A stretch of DNA of 64,000 nt from Bradyrhizobium sp. NAS80.1 (GCF_001908205.1 NZ_LGHL01000048.1:145231-209230), one strand, 5' to 3'; shown: positions 33,004 through 42,808, counted from the first letter of the stretch. Notes: generated by a model not told the origin, from the sequence alone. A program made the numbers and translations.

Positions 33004-34725
33004 CTAAAGCCCCCTGATCATCCCCGCAGTGATCAGCAGCCGGTTCAGCCGCCGCGCTTCCGCGCCGTCATTGCAGCCGTAGAAGATGCCCTTGCAGCGG
33101 AGCATGATCTGCTTCTGCTCGGCGAAGGACGGATCGAGCGGAATGCCGGCGGCTTCCTGGATGACTAGCGGCAGATAGGGGCCGTCGATGGTGTCCATCA
33201 CGGCGTCGCTCTTCACCGGTTCGAAATTGATGGCGTCGATCGCATAATAGGTCGCGTAGAGACGCGGATCGTAGGCGTCGAGCTTCTTGCCGATGCCGCC
33301 TTCGTCGAGCCCAGGCTCGAGGATGCCCGGCGCGAACTCAGGCTGATGATCGCCATAGCGCACGATCAGGAAAGGCTCACCCGGAAATTGCTTCTTCAGG
33401 CCCGCGACGAAAGCCTTGTACTGCTCGGCGCTCATCGCCTGTCGGCGCAGATACTCGTCGATGGACGGTAGATTGCCCGGCGCGCGCCAGCTCGGCACTA
33501 GATCGGGGCGGAAGCGCGTCTCCCAGGGGAAATGATTGGCGCCGAGATAGATGAAGGTGAACAGCGGCTTGTTCGGCGGCTGCTGCCCCATCAATCGAAG
33601 CGCCTTGTCGTAGAAGAAGCTATCGGGCTCGACATCCTTGGCGCCGAGATCCTTCGAGTCGAGGAAGCGTTCGATTCCGGTCGTCATCTGAAAGCTGCGC
33701 GCGCCCATGAAGCCGCCATGGGCGGGATAGAGCGACATTGTGTCATAGCCGCAGCGGCGCAGCGCCAGCGGCAATCCGCGCTCGACGCGGCCGGACGCGA
33801 TGCGCGTCACGAAATAGGCGAAGCGGCCGAACGACCGCGAGGAAAGCCCCGCGAGCACGTTGTATTCGGTGAACCAGCTCGGCCCGCCATTGCTCTCGGC
33901 CAGAAACGTGCGCTCCTTGCCGTCCCAGGACTTGAAGTGACTGCCATAGCCAGGGGGCACCTTGATGCCCTGCGCGGCGCGGATGTCGAAGCTCGATTCA
34001 TCATGGATCATGATGATGTTCGGCCGGCGGCCGGCCGGATGGCAGGCATCGACCAGCGGCATGTTGAGCCGCTCATTGGTCGAGGCCGCAGATTCCATGA
34101 AGCCGTACTGCACGAAGTCAGAGACCGCGGTGACGCCGGAGCGGAAGAACTTCGAGAGATAGCCGTCGTCGTAATAGCCGCGCCAGGCTTCGTCGGGATG
34201 ATAGAGCGAATAGCCGACGAGCGCGGCAAGACAAGCGAGCTTGCAGGCGAACGCAGGCAGGCGGCGGATGCGGAACGGATCGAGCCACCACAGCGCATAC
34301 ATCAGCGGCAGCGTGACGAGGCCGGCCAGGATCACTGACCAGCGCAGGTTCGGGAAGATCGTAAACAGGAACGCGACGGTATCGCGGTCGATCATCATCA
34401 GGTCAATGAAGTTGACCGTCATCTGCGCGACGTCGTGCTTGAGCCGCGACAGCAACACCAGGACCACGACCATGGTCAGCGACAGCGCGCCCGACAACGC
34501 GGGCCGCCGCAACAGCGTGATCCAGAAGAAGTTGAGGATGCCCCAGGCCAGCACAAAGGAAAACCGAGAGCCGAAATCGGTCTCGGTCTCGTACATCAGC
34601 GCGAGCGCTGCCAGATGCGGCGACGCAACCGCGAGCAGCCGCCAGATGCCGAGCGCGGCGACGCTCGCCAGCACGGCGGTCGTGGCAGAAGGACCTGGAT
34701 TGGGCGCGGACGCCATCGACGACAC
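33004..34725 (-). CDS. Membrane-anchored sulfatase-fold phosphotransferase-like protein
   Basis: 573 residues: about five N-terminal helices (for example ILNFFWITLLRR, LSLTMVVVLVLLS, VILAGLVTLPLMYALWWL) and a periplasmic alkaline-phosphatase/sulfatase domain from about residue 230: PNIIMIHDESSFD, LSSRSFGRFAYF, GANHFPWE, IVRYGDHQPEF. This plan is shared by LTA synthase, OpgB and phosphoethanolamine transferases, which use lipid headgroups to decorate envelope polymers. The usual nucleophile Thr/Ser would fall in the DESSF block. The precise reaction is not predictable. Single gene; convergent with the osmoprotectant operon. Confidence 0.82.
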   Translation of the reverse strand: MSSMASAPNPGPSATTAVLASVAALGIWRLLAVASPHLAALALMYETETDFGSRFSFVLAWGILNFFWITLLRRPALSGALSLTMVVVLVLLSRLKHDVAQMTVNFIDLMMIDRDTVAFLFTIFPNLRWSVILAGLVTLPLMYALWWLDPFRIRRLPAFACKLACLAALVGYSLYHPDEAWRGYYDDGYLSKFFRSGVTAVSDFVQYGFMESAASTNERLNMPLVDACHPAGRRPNIIMIHDESSFDIRAAQGIKVPPGYGSHFKSWDGKERTFLAESNGGPSWFTEYNVLAGLSSRSFGRFAYFVTRIASGRVERGLPLALRRCGYDTMSLYPAHGGFMGARSFQMTTGIERFLDSKDLGAKDVEPDSFFYDKALRLMGQQPPNKPLFTFIYLGANHFPWETRFRPDLVPSWRAPGNLPSIDEYLRRQAMSAEQYKAFVAGLKKQFPGEPFLIVRYGDHQPEFAPGILEPGLDEGGIGKKLDAYDPRLYATYYAIDAINFEPVKSDAVMDTIDGPYLPLVIQEAAGIPLDPSFAEQKQIMLRCKGIFYGCNDGAEARRLNRLLITAGMIRGL

Positions 34726-34812
34726 GCAACTTTAGGTCCGGCGCGGTGATGCCTAGCCATCCTGGCCGGCCTCAAGACGACCAGGACGTCCGGTACAGCC
34801 GGAAACCTGCAC

Positions 34813-34833
34813 CGTGTCACAAAACTGTAACGG
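34813..34833 (+). promoter_or_regulatory. Pho-box-like sequence upstream of the sulfatase-fold gene
   Basis: GTGTCACAAAACTGTAAC shares CACAAAACTGT with the site at 19078 and resembles the PhoB direct repeat. It is about 90 bases upstream of the sulfatase-fold gene, but the repeat reads on the opposite strand from that gene, which weakens the case. Confidence 0.25.
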
Positions 34834-34916
34834 AACGGTCAAGAACAGGCAACGCGCGCTGCGATCCGACCTTCGCCTAAGAGTGAGCGGCGAAGCGCCG
34901 CACGCCTTCGGGCAGG

Positions 34917-35230
34917 TCAGGTGCCGCGGGTCAGCTTCGCAATCCCTGCGATGAACCGGTCGATTACCCCCTCCGCCGTCCGGTCGATCTCGCCCTCCTC
35001 CACGCCCCAGCGCGGAAAATGACCATCGAGATTCATCCGGGCAAAATCATAGACCAGGGCGCGGCCGGCAATCTGGATGCGCTTCAGGTCCGCCGGCCGC
35101 AGCAGCCCCTGCTCCGCCGCATCGGTCAGCATTGCTCCGTCAGCGCGACCAGCTCGGCATTGTCGCGCGCTACCAGGCGGATCGTCGAAGCGCAATAGCT
35201 AGCGGTCAAGAACGCACAGCAAATGCGGGC
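34917..35230 (-). pseudogene. Truncated, frameshifted TetR-type regulator C-terminus
   Basis: Coding up to 34917 from about 35140 reads MLTDAAEQGLLRPADLKR, ALVYDFARMNLDGHFP and ends IAGIAKLTRGT, like a TetR ligand-binding domain tail. Upstream, the preceding part continues in another frame: CASTIRLVARDNAELVALTE, then stops. One frameshift near 35135 joins both. No helix-turn-helix N-terminus can be found upstream. The domain assignment is from general resemblance. Confidence 0.5.
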
Positions 35231-35716
35231 TCTTAAGATGAAGCGGCACGCGCGCGTCGCGACGCGAGAAGGTTCGCTCGATGAGAACGCGGATGAAGAG
35301 CGGAATCCTAGACTCTGAAGACGCTGGCGTTTTGCCGTCGGGAAATCCTGAAAATCGACGCGAGACCAAGAATGTGGTTTAAGCGTCAGTCCTTCGCGCT
35401 CAGGCTGCGCTTCAGCTCGCGAAGAATTTGAATGAAGAAGAATTTGAATGAAGCAGCAATGCTTCGCGCGAGATGAAATGAGCGAGACCGCTGTGTGCGA
35501 TCTCGCTCGAATTTAGCCGCGAAGGTTTAAGAACTGGTTTGGCGAGCGAAGCTCGTGTTTTCGCTCTCTTGTCCCGGACGCGGTGCAGCGCACATAAGCC
35601 GCGTTCACGCGCGTCTTCCAAGCGATGCACCGCAGAGCCGGGACCCATCTCACCCGCATGGACCCCGGATCAGCAGCGCAGCACTCCGCGCCGCGCTGCA
35701 TCCGGGGAACGCAAGC
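35231..35716. other. Intergenic region with tandem and dispersed repeats
   Basis: No gene supported. Holds a perfect two-copy 16-base tandem at 35421-35452 and, from about 35572 to 35713, a repeat mosaic with GTCCCGGACGCGGTGCAGCG, GCGATGCACCGCAG..CCGGGACCC and GGACCCCGGAT..ATCCGGGG arms. It ends at the ilvC stop. Confidence 0.5.
35421..35452. repeat. 16-base tandem duplication
   Basis: GAAGAATTTGAATGAA occurs twice back to back (35421-35436, 35437-35452). It is AT-rich compared with its surroundings. A simple slippage duplication is the plainest explanation. Confidence 0.85.
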
Positions 35717-36814
<1,098 letters not shown>

Positions 36815-36868
36815 CTAGAGCATTTTCAGGCCCCTGGGAAACCCGTTTCTGCATGGAAAACTGCGGCA

Positions 36869-37477
36869 TCATGCATCCATGAAGACAGGGTAGAGCGATG
36901 CCAAGAGCAGGATCGCCATCAGTTTATTGAAGGCGCGCACCAGCCGCTCGGAGGTCAGGACCGGCCGTAGTGCAGTGCCGAAGAAGGCCCAGACCACGGT
37001 CGAGGCCGTGCCCACCAGCAGGCTGATCAGGGTCTGGATCGCAATGTTCAGGGGGAACTGGGCGATCGCCGCATAGGCGGTGATCGTCCCGATTACGATC
37101 ACCCAGCCCTTGGCGTTGATCCATTGGAACATGGCCGCGCCCCAGAAGGTCATCGGGCCGCGGGCACCCTCCTCGCCCGGCTTCGCCGGACCGGACAACG
37201 CGATCGCAGCGGCCAGGTAAATCAGGTAGGCGGCGCCGGCATATTTCAGAATGGTTTGAAGGATCGGATAGGCCAGGAACACCGTGCCGAGCCCAAGGCC
37301 GACGGCGCCGACCATGAAGGCGAAGCCGATGGTGATGCCGGCGATATGCGGGATAGTACGGCGGAAGCCGTAAGTGAGCCCCGACGACAGCAGCATGATG
37401 TTGTTCGGCCCCGGGGTAAAGAACATCACGAGGGCGAAGATGATGAAGGCATAGAGCAGCGACTGGGACATGCTCAC
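36869..37477 (-). CDS. LysE-family amino acid exporter
   Basis: 202 residues, about six helices; start region MSMSQSLLYAFIIFALVMFF followed by TPGPNNIMLLSSGLTYGFRR, the family hallmark. LysE/RhtB proteins move amino acids out of the cytoplasm. It begins 1 base after the EamA-type gene, and both follow methyltransferase and ilvH genes on the same strand, so export of branched-chain or related amino acids is a reasonable guess. Start could be at Met3. Confidence 0.88.
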   Translation of the reverse strand: MSMSQSLLYAFIIFALVMFFTPGPNNIMLLSSGLTYGFRRTIPHIAGITIGFAFMVGAVGLGLGTVFLAYPILQTILKYAGAAYLIYLAAAIALSGPAKPGEEGARGPMTFWGAAMFQWINAKGWVIVIGTITAYAAIAQFPLNIAIQTLISLLVGTASTVVWAFFGTALRPVLTSERLVRAFNKLMAILLLASLYPVFMDA

Positions 37478-37478
37478 C

Positions 37479-38354
37479 TCACGCTGTCTTCGCCAGCGGC
37501 TGCGAGCGCCTTGCCAGCACCATCACCGCAATACCGCCGATCACGGTCAGCATGCCGGCGAGCCTTAGGAATCCGAACCTTTCACCGAACACGATGCTGG
37601 AAGCGGCCGAGCCGACGAACGGCACCAGCAGTGCGAACGGCACCACCTGGGCGGCCGGATGGTCACGCAAAAGGCGACCCCAGAGCCAATATGCAATGCT
37701 GGTCGAGACGACGCCGAGCGCCAGCAGGCAGATGAGGCCGGTGAGCGACATATGGATCAACGAATGCCAGGTCGGCTCCGGCCCGTTGACGACCAATGCA
37801 AGCGCAAACAGCGGCACCGCGGAGATGAGGCACAGCCAGGCGAACAGGTCGAACATCGGCGCGCCTCGGGCACCGCGCAGCAGGAGGTTGCCTACCGCAA
37901 AACTGATCGGCGAGATCATCAGCACCGCGAAGGCCGCAACGCTGAAATCATAGCCCACCGTGCCACAAATCATCAGGAGGCCGGCCGCAGCGATACCGAT
38001 GCCGAGCGCCTGCATCGCCGTCGGACGCTCGCCGAATGCGACTGCGGCAAAGCCGATGGTGAATAGCGCCTGGCTCTGCACGACAACGCTGGTCAGCCCG
38101 ACCGGAACGCCATGGGCGATGCCGTAGGCCTGTGACAGGAACTGGCCGAGAAACAGCGTGAAGCTGATCGCCATCAGAAGCGACCAGGCTATCTTCGGCC
38201 TGGGAATGAAGAGGCACGGCAGCGCTGCAATGATGAAGCGCATCGCCGTCATCAGCTCCGGCGAGAACTCGTCGAGTGCGATTCGGCTGGCCACGAAGGC
38301 AAGCCCCCAGATGACCGCCACCAGGATGGCGATGAGGATATCGGCCGGCTTCAT
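37479..38354 (-). CDS. EamA-family (DMT) exporter
   Basis: 291 residues, ten predicted helices in two EamA repeats (ADILIAILVAVIWGLAFVAS; later LGVVSTSIAYWLWGRLL, HPAAQVVPFALLVPFVG). The pattern matches E. coli EamA (O-acetylserine/cysteine exporter) closely enough for the family only. Tightly coupled to the LysE-family gene, giving two candidate exporters in a row in an amino-acid biosynthesis cluster. Confidence 0.87.
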   Translation of the reverse strand: MKPADILIAILVAVIWGLAFVASRIALDEFSPELMTAMRFIIAALPCLFIPRPKIAWSLLMAISFTLFLGQFLSQAYGIAHGVPVGLTSVVVQSQALFTIGFAAVAFGERPTAMQALGIGIAAAGLLMICGTVGYDFSVAAFAVLMISPISFAVGNLLLRGARGAPMFDLFAWLCLISAVPLFALALVVNGPEPTWHSLIHMSLTGLICLLALGVVSTSIAYWLWGRLLRDHPAAQVVPFALLVPFVGSAASSIVFGERFGFLRLAGMLTVIGGIAVMVLARRSQPLAKTA

Positions 38355-38402
38355 TGTTGTTCTCGGTTCTGCCCTGTCGTGCAGCCCTGTTGTTGTTCTG
38401 GT

Positions 38403-39098
38403 CTAGCCTTGCTCGCCGGCTTTCGGTTTCCGCAGCAGATAAGTGCCGTGCATCGGTGCGTGATAGTCGGCCGAGACCAGAGTGAAGCCGACGTCGGTCA
38501 GCATCCGCTCCATCACCCAGCCGAAGGTGGAATATTCGTCGCGCATGTGCGTCACCACGCCCCCGCGCGAGAAATCGTGGTTCTTGATCTGGAAATCAGC
38601 CCATTGCTCGACGTCGCGCTCGACGGTATCAGGCATCGACGCGTAGACGATGTCGCGCAGATAGAAGCTCGCGCCCGGCTTGAGCGCGCGATAGATCCGC
38701 GACATCGCCACCGCCTTCCAGAAATCCGGCAGATGATGCAGCGTGAACTCGCTGACGATCAGATCGTAGGATTCCGGCCGGTAGGTGAAACTGAGCAGGC
38801 CAGCTGATTGCGTGCGCACGGGCGCCTTGCGGTCGCGGGCATAGATTTCAGCAAGCGCCAACATTGCAGGCGAGATGTCGATGGCGTCGACCTCGGCGCC
38901 CATCAGCGCAGCTTCCGTGGCGAGCACGCCGTTGCCGCAGCCGATATCGGCGATGCGCCAGCCGCGCTGGACCCCGAGCATTTTCAGCGCGGCGCGCGCC
39001 CGCAGATCGGCATCATCATGGTTGTCGTAGATCGATGCCACCGCGGGCTCGATCCCCATCCGGTTCCGCTCGTTATAGTACCAGTCGCGCGCCAGCAT
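38403..39098 (-). CDS. Class I SAM-dependent methyltransferase
   Basis: 231 residues, cytoplasmic. SAM site IADIGCGNGVLATEAAL with VDAIDIS, then LIVSEFTLHHLPDFWKAVAM and GASFYLRDIVY. Its ATG comes 3 bases after the ilvH stop, so it is probably translated with ilvH. The substrate is unknown; UbiE/small-molecule-type methyltransferases share these motifs. GAGGGG precedes the start at about 10 bases. Why a methyltransferase should be coupled to ilvH is not obvious. Confidence 0.85.
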   Translation of the reverse strand: MLARDWYYNERNRMGIEPAVASIYDNHDDADLRARAALKMLGVQRGWRIADIGCGNGVLATEAALMGAEVDAIDISPAMLALAEIYARDRKAPVRTQSAGLLSFTYRPESYDLIVSEFTLHHLPDFWKAVAMSRIYRALKPGASFYLRDIVYASMPDTVERDVEQWADFQIKNHDFSRGGVVTHMRDEYSTFGWVMERMLTDVGFTLVSADYHAPMHGTYLLRKPKAGEQG

Positions 39099-39101
39099 CG
39101 T

Positions 39102-39644
39102 TCACATCCCCTCAGGCCCACGACCGATCGCGGCAACGCCGGTGCGCGACACCTCGACGAGGCCGAGCGGGCGCATCAGGTCGATAAACTGGTTGATCTT
39201 GTCGGTATTGCCTGTGATCTCGAACACGAAGCTCTCGGTGGTGGCGTCGATCACACGGGCGCGGAACGCATCCGCCAGCCTGAGCGCCTCGACGCGGTGA
39301 TCGCCTTGCCCGCGCACCTTCACCATCGCCAGTTCGCGCTCGATCGAGCGCCTGGTCTGCGTCATGTCGACGACGCGGTAGACCGGGATCATGCGGTCGA
39401 GCTGGTGCTTGATCTGCTCGATCACCATCGGCGTGCCCGTGGTGACGATGGTGATGCGCGAGAGGTGCTTCTGGCTCTCCGTCTCCGAGACCGTGAGGCT
39501 CTCGATGTTGTAGCCTCGCCCCGAGAACAGGCCGATGACGCGGGCGAGCACGCCCGGCTCGTTCTGCACAAGCACTGCGAGCGTGTGCGTCTCGTTCGGA
39601 TCGTGGCGGTCCTCGATGAAGTAGGCGGATGCGGGCTGGTTCAT
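39102..39644 (-). CDS. ilvH: Acetolactate synthase small (regulatory) subunit
   Basis: 180 residues from ATG 39644 (AAGGGGA upstream; a longer frame is not used). ACT domain: HTLAVLVQNEPGVLARVIGL, FSGRGYNIESLTVSETE, HLSRITIVT, followed by the C-terminal regulatory domain (VEVSRTGVAAIGRG end). Binds valine and controls the large subunit encoded at 40857. Separated from it by the threonine dehydratase gene. Confidence 0.95.
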   Translation of the reverse strand: MNQPASAYFIEDRHDPNETHTLAVLVQNEPGVLARVIGLFSGRGYNIESLTVSETESQKHLSRITIVTTGTPMVIEQIKHQLDRMIPVYRVVDMTQTRRSIERELAMVKVRGQGDHRVEALRLADAFRARVIDATTESFVFEITGNTDKINQFIDLMRPLGLVEVSRTGVAAIGRGPEGM

Positions 39645-39667
39645 GATCGTCCCCTTTATTTTCGTCG

Positions 39668-40651
39668 TCACGCCGTTGCCCGCAGGGCAGCCGGCGCATC
39701 TGTCCCGACCCAACGGCGGAACAGATCGAAATCGATATTGCCGCCGGAGAGCACGAGACCGACGCGCTTGCGTGACAGCCTGGTCTTTTCCTGAAGCGCC
39801 GCGGCCAGCGCGGCCGCACCGGCGCCTTCGGCGAGATTATGCGTATCGGTCCAGTAGGCGCGGATCGCGGCCGCGACCTCGTCGTCGGTAACCTGGACAA
39901 TGCGCGAGGCGCCCTTGCGGATCAGCGCGAACGCATCCGCGTCCGGAATGCGCGTCGCCATGCCGTCGGCGAGCGTGTTGCTGGTCTCGGTCGTCACGAT
40001 CTTGCCGGCCGCAAACGACAGCGCATAGGACGGTGCTTCGGTCGACTGCACGCCGACGATCTCGGTCTTCAGGCCGAGCAGGTCGCGCGCCATGATGCAG
40101 CCGCAGATGCCGGAGCCCTGCCCGATCGGCACGTAGAGAATGTCGAGATCCGGCGCCGATCTGAACAGCTCGAGCGCATAGGTTGCAACGCCCAGCACGA
40201 GGTCCGGATGGAACGACGGCACCATGTGGAGCCCGGCGAACTGCGCGCGGCGCTCGGCCTCCTCACGGGCGGCCTGAAAGTCCTCGCCATGCTCGACCAG
40301 CTCGGCGCCGAAGGCCTTCATCGCGCGATTCTTCTCGACGGAATTGCCGCGCGGTACATAGATCACCGCCGGAACGCCGTGGCGGCTGGCTGCAAACGCG
40401 AGGCTCTGGCCGTGGTTGCCGCGCGTTGCCGAGATGATGCCGGGCGTATTTGGTCGCTCGCGCTTCAGCCGTTCGAGATAGACGAGCCCGCCGCGCACCT
40501 TGAAAGCGCCGATCGGCGTATGGTTCTCGTGCTTGACCACGACCTCGGTGCCAAGCCGCTCAGCGAGCAAAGGCCAGCCGCGTGCCGGCGTTGCCTGCAC
40601 CGCCTGCCCCACGATCGCATGTGCGCGCTCAAGCTCCGTCAGGTCGAACAT
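39668..40651 (-). CDS. Threonine/serine dehydratase (PLP enzyme, no ACT domain)
   Basis: 327 residues. PLP-binding lysine in PIGAFKVRGG (Lys about 52), SATRGNHGQSLAFAA substrate loop, PIGQGSGICG phosphate-binding turn, and VLSGGNIDFDLF near the end. No C-terminal ACT regulatory domain, so it resembles catabolic TdcB-type more than biosynthetic IlvA, but its place between ilvI and ilvH suggests it supplies 2-oxobutyrate for isoleucine. ATG 40651 is chosen; an extended frame runs into the dispersed repeat upstream. Confidence 0.9.
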   Translation of the reverse strand: MFDLTELERAHAIVGQAVQATPARGWPLLAERLGTEVVVKHENHTPIGAFKVRGGLVYLERLKRERPNTPGIISATRGNHGQSLAFAASRHGVPAVIYVPRGNSVEKNRAMKAFGAELVEHGEDFQAAREEAERRAQFAGLHMVPSFHPDLVLGVATYALELFRSAPDLDILYVPIGQGSGICGCIMARDLLGLKTEIVGVQSTEAPSYALSFAAGKIVTTETSNTLADGMATRIPDADAFALIRKGASRIVQVTDDEVAAAIRAYWTDTHNLAEGAGAAALAAALQEKTRLSRKRVGLVLSGGNIDFDLFRRWVGTDAPAALRATA

Positions 40652-40673
40652 CAAAGCCCCGCGAGAGATCTGC

Positions 40674-40816
40674 TCCCTCGCCCCGCTTGCGGGGAGAGGG
40701 TTGGGGTGAGGGGGAGTCTCCACAGGGACGGTGAGAGCTGGACTCGCGGAGACTCCCCCTCACCCGGATTGCGCTCGCGCGCAATCCGACCTCTCCCCGC
40801 AAGCGGGGAGAGGTGA
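40674..40816. repeat. Dispersed palindromic repeat, copy 2
   Basis: Same block order as 20186-20338: CTTGCGGGGAGAGGGTTGGG, GTGAGGGGGAGTCTCC, GGACTCGCGGAGACTCCCCC, CACCCGGATTGCG, CGCAATCCGACCTCTCC and CGCAAGCGGGGAGAGG. Sits between ilvI and threonine dehydratase, inside what could otherwise be one operon, where a folded RNA might affect read-through. Confidence 0.82.
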
Positions 40817-40856
40817 AGAGAGAGTGCTCGTCGCGACCCGATCATCGTTTACCAGC

Positions 40857-42632
40857 TCACACCAGCGCCTTGCCGCCGGCGAATGCCTTCGCGGTGGCCT
40901 CGTCGTTCGCCTGCTCCGGCAACAGCATCTCGTTGTGCGCCTTGCCGGAGGGGATCATCGGGAAGCAGTTTTCGAGCGCCGCGACGCGGCAGTCGAACAG
41001 CACCGGACGCTTGACCGAGATCATCTCCTGGATGGCGCCGTCGAGATCGGCGGGCTTGTGCACCTGGAGGCCGACGCCGCCATAGGCTTCCGCGAGCTTG
41101 ACGAAATCCGGCAGCGCCTCCGAGTAGGAGTGCGACAGGCGGTTACCGTGCAGCAGCTGCTGCCACTGCCGCACCATGCCCATGTACTGGTTGTTCAGGA
41201 TGAAGATCTTGATCGGCAGCTCGTACTGAACCGCCGTCGACATCTCCTGAATCGTCATCTGCACCGAGGCATCGCCCGCGATGTCGATGACGAGACTGTC
41301 CGGATGCGCCACCTGCACGCCGACCGCGGCCGGCAGGCCGTAGCCCATCGTGCCGAGACCGCCCGACGTCATCCAGCGATGCGGTTCCTCGAAGCCATAG
41401 AACTGCGCCGCCCACATCTGGTGCTGACCGACTTCCGTCGTGATGTAGGTGTCCCTGCCGCGTGTCGCCTCGAACAGGCTCTGGATCGCGTGCTGAGGCA
41501 GGATGACGTCGTTGCTCTTCTTGTAATAGAGCGAATTGCGGGCGCGCCACTGCGCGATCTGCTGCCACCACGCCTTGATGTCCGGCTTCTTCACCTCCGC
41601 CTTGAACACCTGGAGGATGTCGCCGAGGATGTTACCGCAATCACCGATGATCGGCACGTCGACGCGGATGTTCTTGTTGATCGAGGACGGGTCGATGTCG
41701 ATGTGGATCTTCTTCGAGCCCGGCGAGAACGCATCGACGCGGCCGGTGATGCGGTCGTCGAAGCGCGCGCCGACGCACAGCATGACGTCGCAATCATGCA
41801 TGGTCATGTTGGCTTCGTAAGTGCCGTGCATGCCCAGCATGCCGAGCCAGTTCTTGCCCGACGCAGGGTAGGCGCCGAGGCCCATCAGCGTGGAGGTGAT
41901 CGGGAAACCGGTGACCTCGACGAGCTCGCGCAACAGCTTGGTTGCTTCGGGGCCGGAATTGATGACGCCGCCGCCGCTGTAGATCACGGGGCGCTTGGCG
42001 TTGGCGAGCAGCGACACGGCCTTGCGGATCTGCGTCGCATCGCCCTTCACGCGCGGCGCGTAGGACCGGTGCACGTCGGACTTGCGCGGCGGATGATAGG
42101 TGCCGGTCGCGAACTGCACGTCCTTCGGCACATCGACGAGCACCGGGCCCGGACGGCCGGTGGTTGCGACATAGAAGGCCTCGTGCAGCACCTTTGCGAG
42201 ATCGTTGACGTCGCGCACCAGCCAATTGTGCTTGGTACAGGGGCGCGTGATGCCGACGGTGTCGCATTCCTGGAACGCGTCGTTGCCGATCAGATGCGTC
42301 GGCACCTGGCCGGAGATGCAGACCAGCGGGATCGAGTCCATCAGCGCGTCGGTGAGCGGCGTCACCATGTTGGTGGCGCCGGGGCCGGAGGTCACCAGCG
42401 CGACGCCCGGCTTGCCGGTCGAGCGCGCATAGCCCTCGGCGGCATGGCCCGCGCCCTGCTCGTGACGGACCAGGATGTGCTGAACCTGGCTCTGCTGGAA
42501 GATCTCGTCATAGATCGGAAGCACCGCACCGCCGGGATAACCGAAAATGTCGGTCACGCCATGATCGATGAGCGCGCGAACGATCATCGCGGCGCCGGTC
42601 ATCTGGTTCGGATCGTGGCTCTTGTCGGTCAT
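40857..42632 (-). CDS. ilvI: Acetolactate synthase large (catalytic) subunit
   Basis: 591 residues from ATG 42632. ThDP enzyme: GVTDIFGYPGGAVLPIYDE with catalytic Glu in RHEQGAGHAAEGYARSTGKP, FAD/quinone-type middle domain, and the ThDP motif GDASVQMTIQEMSTAVQYEL...NNQYMGMVRQWQQ. Condenses pyruvate with pyruvate or 2-oxobutyrate, first common step of Val/Ile synthesis. An attenuator with leader peptide precedes it. Could equally be called ilvB. Confidence 0.96.
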   Translation of the reverse strand: MTDKSHDPNQMTGAAMIVRALIDHGVTDIFGYPGGAVLPIYDEIFQQSQVQHILVRHEQGAGHAAEGYARSTGKPGVALVTSGPGATNMVTPLTDALMDSIPLVCISGQVPTHLIGNDAFQECDTVGITRPCTKHNWLVRDVNDLAKVLHEAFYVATTGRPGPVLVDVPKDVQFATGTYHPPRKSDVHRSYAPRVKGDATQIRKAVSLLANAKRPVIYSGGGVINSGPEATKLLRELVEVTGFPITSTLMGLGAYPASGKNWLGMLGMHGTYEANMTMHDCDVMLCVGARFDDRITGRVDAFSPGSKKIHIDIDPSSINKNIRVDVPIIGDCGNILGDILQVFKAEVKKPDIKAWWQQIAQWRARNSLYYKKSNDVILPQHAIQSLFEATRGRDTYITTEVGQHQMWAAQFYGFEEPHRWMTSGGLGTMGYGLPAAVGVQVAHPDSLVIDIAGDASVQMTIQEMSTAVQYELPIKIFILNNQYMGMVRQWQQLLHGNRLSHSYSEALPDFVKLAEAYGGVGLQVHKPADLDGAIQEMISVKRPVLFDCRVAALENCFPMIPSGKAHNEMLLPEQANDEATAKAFAGGKALV

Positions 42633-42690
42633 TGGCTTGCTCCGGATGCGCTGTTGCCAGCGGCTTTTTTTCGTGTCGGGTTCGGGAAAT

Positions 42691-42713
42691 AAAAAAGGCC
42701 CCGAAGAGGGCCC
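42691..42713 (-). terminator. Attenuator terminator upstream of ilvI
   Basis: On the minus strand GGCCCT, loop CTTC, GGGGCC, followed directly by TTTTTTA: a short, strong intrinsic terminator between the leader peptide and ilvI, about 59 bases before the ATG at 42632. Confidence 0.8.
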
Positions 42714-42715
42714 AC

Positions 42716-42764
42716 GCACACCGCCTGTCTTGTGGATGGCAGCTAGCCATCCCCGGCGGTGTGC
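42716..42764 (-). promoter_or_regulatory. Leader hairpin of the ilvI attenuator
   Basis: GCACACCGCC (42716-42725) pairs with GGCGGTGTGC (42755-42764); inside it GGATGGC pairs with GCCATCC around 42734-42752. The leader peptide's TAG stop lies in the inner loop, so a ribosome at the stop would melt this structure. Consistent with pause/anti-terminator folding upstream of the terminator at 42691. Confidence 0.75.
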
Positions 42765-42808
42765 CTGGGTACGACGGCGATAAGGATGCTGGTAATAATG
42801 TTACGCAT
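42743..42808 (-). CDS. ilv leader peptide (21 aa)
   Basis: ATG 42808 to TAG 42743-42745. It begins MRNIITSILIAVV: five Ile/Leu and two Val codons within the first 13, just the residues whose charged tRNAs report branched-chain amino acid supply. The ribosome site is weak. Together with the following hairpins it forms a classical ribosome-controlled attenuator for ilvI. Stalling in the Ile/Val codons when these amino acids are scarce should favour read-through. Confidence 0.8.
   Translation of the reverse strand: MRNIITSILIAVVPRHTAGDG

Noticed and set aside
40652..40723. Longer N-terminus of threonine dehydratase
   Set aside because: The extension (starting METPPHPNPLPAS) is a translation of the dispersed repeat, a common mis-annotation.
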